Shown here: positions 60,829-64,000 of the stretch, one piece after another | Position numbering within the stretch: the first letter of the stretch is position 1 | How the letters are laid out: each line of letters opens with the position of its first letter | IMG/VR virus record: IMGVR_UViG_3300027816_000051 | Location: 224,261-288,260 of that record | Length of the DNA: 64,000 bases | DNA from: a virus | Reading direction: 5' to 3' (one strand) | The notes under the pieces: model-generated | The model's database searches: none | The model's input: the letters and a program-made list of their open reading frames with translations, nothing else | What the model was told of the DNA's origin: nothing | Made by a program: the position numbers and the translations under genes

Positions 60829-62964
60829 ATGGAAAATAAAAATGCAGAATTAATTAGAAAAATGATGACTCTAATGGAAAATGTAGAGTCTAAAATAGTT
60901 TCTAAAGAAATGGAAGATGTGCATGAAACATCGACCGAAAATGAATTGGAAGAAAATGCTATAGTAAAGAGTATTGCTGCCGATTTAAAAACTTTACAAG
61001 GTGCTGAAAGAGCAGCCGCAATGGCGAAATTGAGTGCTGAATTTGAAGGTCCTTTAAAAAATTTATTAAAGGATGCCGAGGCGGCATCGATGTTAAAACA
61101 GTCTAATATTAGAACAGCAGAAGAACTTGTAACTGCGGTGGCTAAAGGTCTTAATTCTGAATTAAAAGGTAAATTAGATATAACAATTTTAAGATATAAT
61201 AGTAGTCCAAGATTAGTCAATGCTGCGGCTGAAAATTTAACACAAAACAAAACTTTTTTATCGAAATATAAAGACCAAATTAATGGGGGTCAACCGGCTT
61301 TTGAAAGAGCCCTAATGGACTCTAAAAAATATAGTAAAGACGCAATCACCAAGATTGTTGAGAAAGTTAACTCTAAGTATGGTATGAAGGTTACTGACGA
61401 CATGGTTAAAGGTATCAAGGTAAAAGAACCAGTTAAAACAACCACAAAAACAGCAACCGGTGGTGCCGATGCCGCCAAATCCGTAGATGATGCTGCTAAA
61501 ATTAAACAAGGTAAAGACATACTAAAAACAGGTGGTGGTAAAAAATATTACGAGTGGTTAAAGAAAATGTTCGAAAAATTTGGAAAAGATAGTAAAACCG
61601 TTGTTCAAAACGGTGTTAAGAAAGTATCCGTTTCTAAAAGACTCCTACAATGGGCATTAGTCGCTGGAGGTGCGTACCTTTTATATTCCTTTTTCACTGA
61701 TTCCGACGGTAATGATGTTGTAGTTACGGATGAAGGAGGTAAAGTTATCGACCCTAAATTAACCGACGGTATGACAGATTGTTTGAGAAATCTTATCGAT
61801 AAAGGTATGGGTAGATTAACCCAAAGTAGTTCAGGTGGTCCTGTTGTTGTGGTTGAAAAAACCGGTAATGCTGATTATGATAGTGTAGGTGGTTTGATGT
61901 TCTTTATGAATGGTAGAGTAATATCTGGCGACGGTGCAACAAAACGTGGTAATTGGAAGTGTAAAGGTGGTCAAGTTCAAAAAGTGGATGAGACTTCAAT
62001 GATTAATGAACAATCTGAAACCGAAATGGTGAATGACGTTGAGACAATGATTGATTTATTAGATTTTCCAGTTTCAGGTAGTGATTTATCACAAGCAAGA
62101 ACATTATTATCAAAATATGCAAATAGTTCAAAAGGAAAAGAATTTTTACAGCTGTATAAAAACACTGGTTTAGGTAGTGGTTCATTACAAAAATCTTTAG
62201 ATTATATTGCAACATTCCAAGCGGGTTCTGTTTTATCTAAAAATAAAATGTACGAACTTATTAAACAAATTGAATCCGGTAAATCGGGTGGTGGTGAAAA
62301 TCAAGGAGGTAATCAAACCGCAGATTTATCTGGTATTGAAATTACATGGGACGGCGACAAAAAGATAGAAGATGGAGATGGTGATAAACCAGTACCAGTA
62401 CCTCAACCTCAAAAATATTATCAATGTGACGCGTTTCCGTTTAGATTTGGTTGTAAAAATGAAAAAATTAGAGAAGTACAAAGATGTTTAGGAATGGAAT
62501 CAAAATACCAAACAGGTAATTTTGGTCCATTGACCTTATCTCAAATGAGAAACAAATTTGGTATGGATGTTATTGATGAAATTACTTACAATGGTATTAT
62601 CAGTAAGTGTAAGGGTTCGACACCAAAACCTCAAACAGGTTCAACGGTAACAACTGGTTCAACGGTAACAACAACTGGTTCAACGGTAACTCCACCTAAA
62701 CCAACCGAACCAAGTAATGTTGAATCACCAAAAGTTGCAAGTGCAACAAAAGCAACACAATTAAATCGTGAAGGTTGTAAAGCTCTATTCAAAACTATTG
62801 ACGAAAGAGACCAATCTCAAGGAAAGGCAACCGCCACAAGTTCGGAAAAAGAACAACTTAAGTTCTGTATGCAACAATATAACTTTGGTGTAGGTAGTGG
62901 TGTAGGTAGAATGAAAAGAAGATATGGTTTAACATCTTCAGGTGGTGATAGAGGTATTAGATAA
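60829..62964 (+). CDS. Large tagged multi-domain protein (711 aa) with PG-binding-like domain
   Basis: N-terminus KNAELIRKMMTL-ME|N is a tag variant. Residues about 120-190 hold the helical module shared with the ART-like protein (NLTQNKTFLSKYKDQINGGQ ... DAITKIVEKVNS). A membrane helix lies at 273-290 (LLQWALVAGGAYLLYSFF). A second processing-like site, M-I-NE|Q, is near residue 390. A cysteine-containing PG-binding-like domain (CDAFPFRFGCKNEKIREVQR-CLG ... NFGPLTLSQMRNKFG) falls at about 530-600. Next come T-G-S-T-V-T repeats (about 610-632) and a C-terminal Cys-containing helical domain. Probably a structural or ejected protein that bridges membrane and murein. Confidence 0.75.
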   Translation: MENKNAELIRKMMTLMENVESKIVSKEMEDVHETSTENELEENAIVKSIAADLKTLQGAERAAAMAKLSAEFEGPLKNLLKDAEAASMLKQSNIRTAEELVTAVAKGLNSELKGKLDITILRYNSSPRLVNAAAENLTQNKTFLSKYKDQINGGQPAFERALMDSKKYSKDAITKIVEKVNSKYGMKVTDDMVKGIKVKEPVKTTTKTATGGADAAKSVDDAAKIKQGKDILKTGGGKKYYEWLKKMFEKFGKDSKTVVQNGVKKVSVSKRLLQWALVAGGAYLLYSFFTDSDGNDVVVTDEGGKVIDPKLTDGMTDCLRNLIDKGMGRLTQSSSGGPVVVVEKTGNADYDSVGGLMFFMNGRVISGDGATKRGNWKCKGGQVQKVDETSMINEQSETEMVNDVETMIDLLDFPVSGSDLSQARTLLSKYANSSKGKEFLQLYKNTGLGSGSLQKSLDYIATFQAGSVLSKNKMYELIKQIESGKSGGGENQGGNQTADLSGIEITWDGDKKIEDGDGDKPVPVPQPQKYYQCDAFPFRFGCKNEKIREVQRCLGMESKYQTGNFGPLTLSQMRNKFGMDVIDEITYNGIISKCKGSTPKPQTGSTVTTGSTVTTTGSTVTPPKPTEPSNVESPKVASATKATQLNREGCKALFKTIDERDQSQGKATATSSEKEQLKFCMQQYNFGVGSGVGRMKRRYGLTSSGGDRGIR
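62634..62694 (+). repeat. Short coding tandem repeat (TGSTVTT x3)
   Basis: ACTGGTTCAACGGTAACAAC-like units in three copies inside 60829-62964, encoding a Thr/Ser-rich linker. Confidence 0.7.
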
Positions 62965-62975
62965 AATTAATCATA

Positions 62976-63578
62976 ATGGAATTAAAAAATTATATTAAAG
63001 AAACTTTATTAGAGGAAAGAGAAAGAAAACTTTATTCATCTTTTGACGAATTAAACAACATTAGAGATAAAGAATATTTTCTTGAGAGATATTTTATTAT
63101 CACCTCAAATTTACTTAACGAGGGATACTCGTTTGAGGAAGTTGAATCCGCAATGAACGAAATTGAAAATCCATTATCTGGTCTTGACCTAACTGGTGAT
63201 GATTTATTAAGTGCGGGTGGTTCACAATTGAAAGAGTACGCAATCAATCTATTATTAACATTTATTTTTGGTGGTAAGAATCAAGGAATGATTACAACCA
63301 TCTCAGTGGTTTTTGCCGATTACGATGTTAGAGATATACTCAAACCTTTTAAAGATGAACCAAATTGTATGTCTCATATGCCAAAAATGATTGATGGAGT
63401 ATTAGAAGCTTTATCAAGATATGTGGCAGGTTCTGCTGTTGGTGTAGATAGGAATAATTACGGATTAAATTTAGGAGGTTTAACTTCAGGATTTGCTGGA
63501 AATATATTTGGTGAGGTAATAAAAGATTCTAATATAGGTGAAACCATATCGGACAAAATATGTAAATTTATTCATTAA
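62976..63578 (+). CDS. Tagged helical protein (200 aa)
   Basis: Tag MELKNYIKETL-LE|ERERK, then a helical domain (FERYFIITSNLLNEGYSFEE-like region), NEIENPLSGLDLTGDDLLSA and a hydrophobic segment (YAINLLLTFIFGGKNQGMIT). The C-terminal half is Gly/Ala-rich with GGLTSGFAGNIFGEVIKDSN. It may interact with a membrane or with the neighbouring proteins. Eleven nt downstream of the 711-aa gene, so co-transcribed. Confidence 0.76.
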   Translation: MELKNYIKETLLEERERKLYSSFDELNNIRDKEYFLERYFIITSNLLNEGYSFEEVESAMNEIENPLSGLDLTGDDLLSAGGSQLKEYAINLLLTFIFGGKNQGMITTISVVFADYDVRDILKPFKDEPNCMSHMPKMIDGVLEALSRYVAGSAVGVDRNNYGLNLGGLTSGFAGNIFGEVIKDSNIGETISDKICKFIH

Positions 63579-63580
63579 CA

Positions 63581-64000
63581 TGAAACTTACAAAAAAAGAA
63601 ATATTAGAAAATAAAAAAGTATTAAAAGAGGACACTCTTGAAAATATTTTAATGATTGCGGGATTTGTACCTGTAATTGGTGAAATTGCTGACATTATAT
63701 TGATTATTAGATATATCTATAAAAAAGAATATTTATACGCGGCATTGATGTTAGTGGCTTTAATACCAACCGTGGGTGATTTCATTGTAAAACCATTCAT
63801 AAGAGTATTAAAAGGTGCAGGTATTGCAGGTAAAACAGCACTAAGAAGTAGTGACGATTTAGCTAAATATTTAATGCAAAATCCAAGTGCAAAAGAACAA
63901 TTCTTAAAAATGTCCAAACACTTTGACGATGCTGGTGTTAAACAAACAATTAACTCAGTTGGTGGAATCAATAAAGGTTGGGCACAAAAAATGACTGATG
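63581..64000 (+). CDS. Tagged membrane-active protein, cut by window edge
   Basis: ATG 63581, open to the right edge (140 codons visible). MKLTKKEILENKKV-LKE|DTLENILM is a tag variant. It leads into two P-x-x-G-E/D hydrophobic hairpins (GFVPVIGEIADIILIIRYIY and LMLVALIPTVGDFIVKPFIR), as in pre-toxin-type and membrane-inserting proteins. A helical Ala/Lys-rich region follows (GKTALRSSDDLAKYLMQNPS). It lies 2 nt after the preceding stop. Likely a relative in layout of 59512-60807. C-terminus and any effector domain lie outside the window. Confidence 0.72.

Noticed and set aside
60330-61250. 306-codon minus-strand frame
   Set aside because: It lies antisense to two well-supported tagged genes (59512 and 60829), and its hydrophobic, Ser/Pro-rich translation is typical of an antisense shadow.
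1-64000. CRISPR arrays, insertion sequences, rRNA or complete tRNA genes
   Set aside because: No regular direct repeats with unique spacers beyond the 72-bp tandem repeat, no transposase motif, and no rRNA or tRNA signature were found by reading both strands.

Overview
This window looks like part of the genome of a large tailed phage, or a provirus of one, that infects a Bacteroidota (Flavobacteriia-like) host. Four things point to the host. Most left-arm genes start from a TTTG / TAnnTTTG promoter, the Bacteroidota sigma-factor pattern. Secreted proteins carry short flavobacterial signal peptides ending in FGQ or SQ, and one lipoprotein carries an acidic post-cysteine motif. Shine-Dalgarno sequences are almost absent. 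The DNA is AT-rich. Phage character comes from the endolysin, the dense small genes and known phage families (DUF932, DUF4314, an HsdS-like half protein, the WCT/PcfJ-like proteins). No capsid, portal, terminase, tail or replication gene is visible, so placement as a jumbo phage is inference.

Region 1 (1-11.3 kb): leftward, mostly one-gene units, each with its own host-type promoter and usually a GNRA-loop terminator. The spaces between units hold a family of palindromic elements (AATTGGTTGGCG ... CGCCAAACAATT) and hairpins. The products are small, mostly unknown and probably early or host-takeover proteins. Region 2 (11.3-11.73 kb): a divergent non-coding switch region with a G-run block and TTTCCGGAAA palindromes.

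Region 3 (11.7-35 kb) and region 5 (57.5-64 kb): genes on both strands. About 26 proteins in the window, nearly all here, share a short N-terminal amphipathic module (type KIIITESQLKRLI..xINE|Q, or the shorter MKILKLIESIILE|A). It ends in an (I/L)-x-E site like the one cut by T4 prohead protease. Behind the module sit unrelated cargos: an L,D-transpeptidase-like domain, peptidoglycan-binding repeats, an ADP-ribosyltransferase-like fold, PcfJ/WCT-motif proteins and membrane-active helical proteins. Many are preceded by a TATTTATA box, a candidate phage late promoter. My reading is that this is a large set of virion-packaged, possibly injected, proteins sharing one delivery tag. Interspersed untagged genes with signal peptides (CAP domain, archaemetzincin, lipoprotein, small membrane proteins) mostly use host-type promoters.

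Region 4 (35-41 kb) holds nucleotide and DNA functions: GMP reductase/IMPDH-like, Nmad1-like, P-loop kinase-like, a secreted non-specific nuclease, an RHH regulator and a GIY-YIG-like protein. It is followed by a tightly packed 16-gene rightward operon (41.1-57.5 kb). That operon encodes glycosyltransferases, TylF-type methyltransferases, sugar-1-phosphate nucleotidyltransferases, a HAD-nucleotidyltransferase fusion, a GDPD-like protein, a cupin and a RuBisCO-like protein that keeps the metal-site K-x-D-E but has Tyr in place of the loop-6 Lys. It is a self-contained glycan-making or glycan-decorating cassette. No tRNA, CRISPR array, insertion sequence or rRNA was seen.
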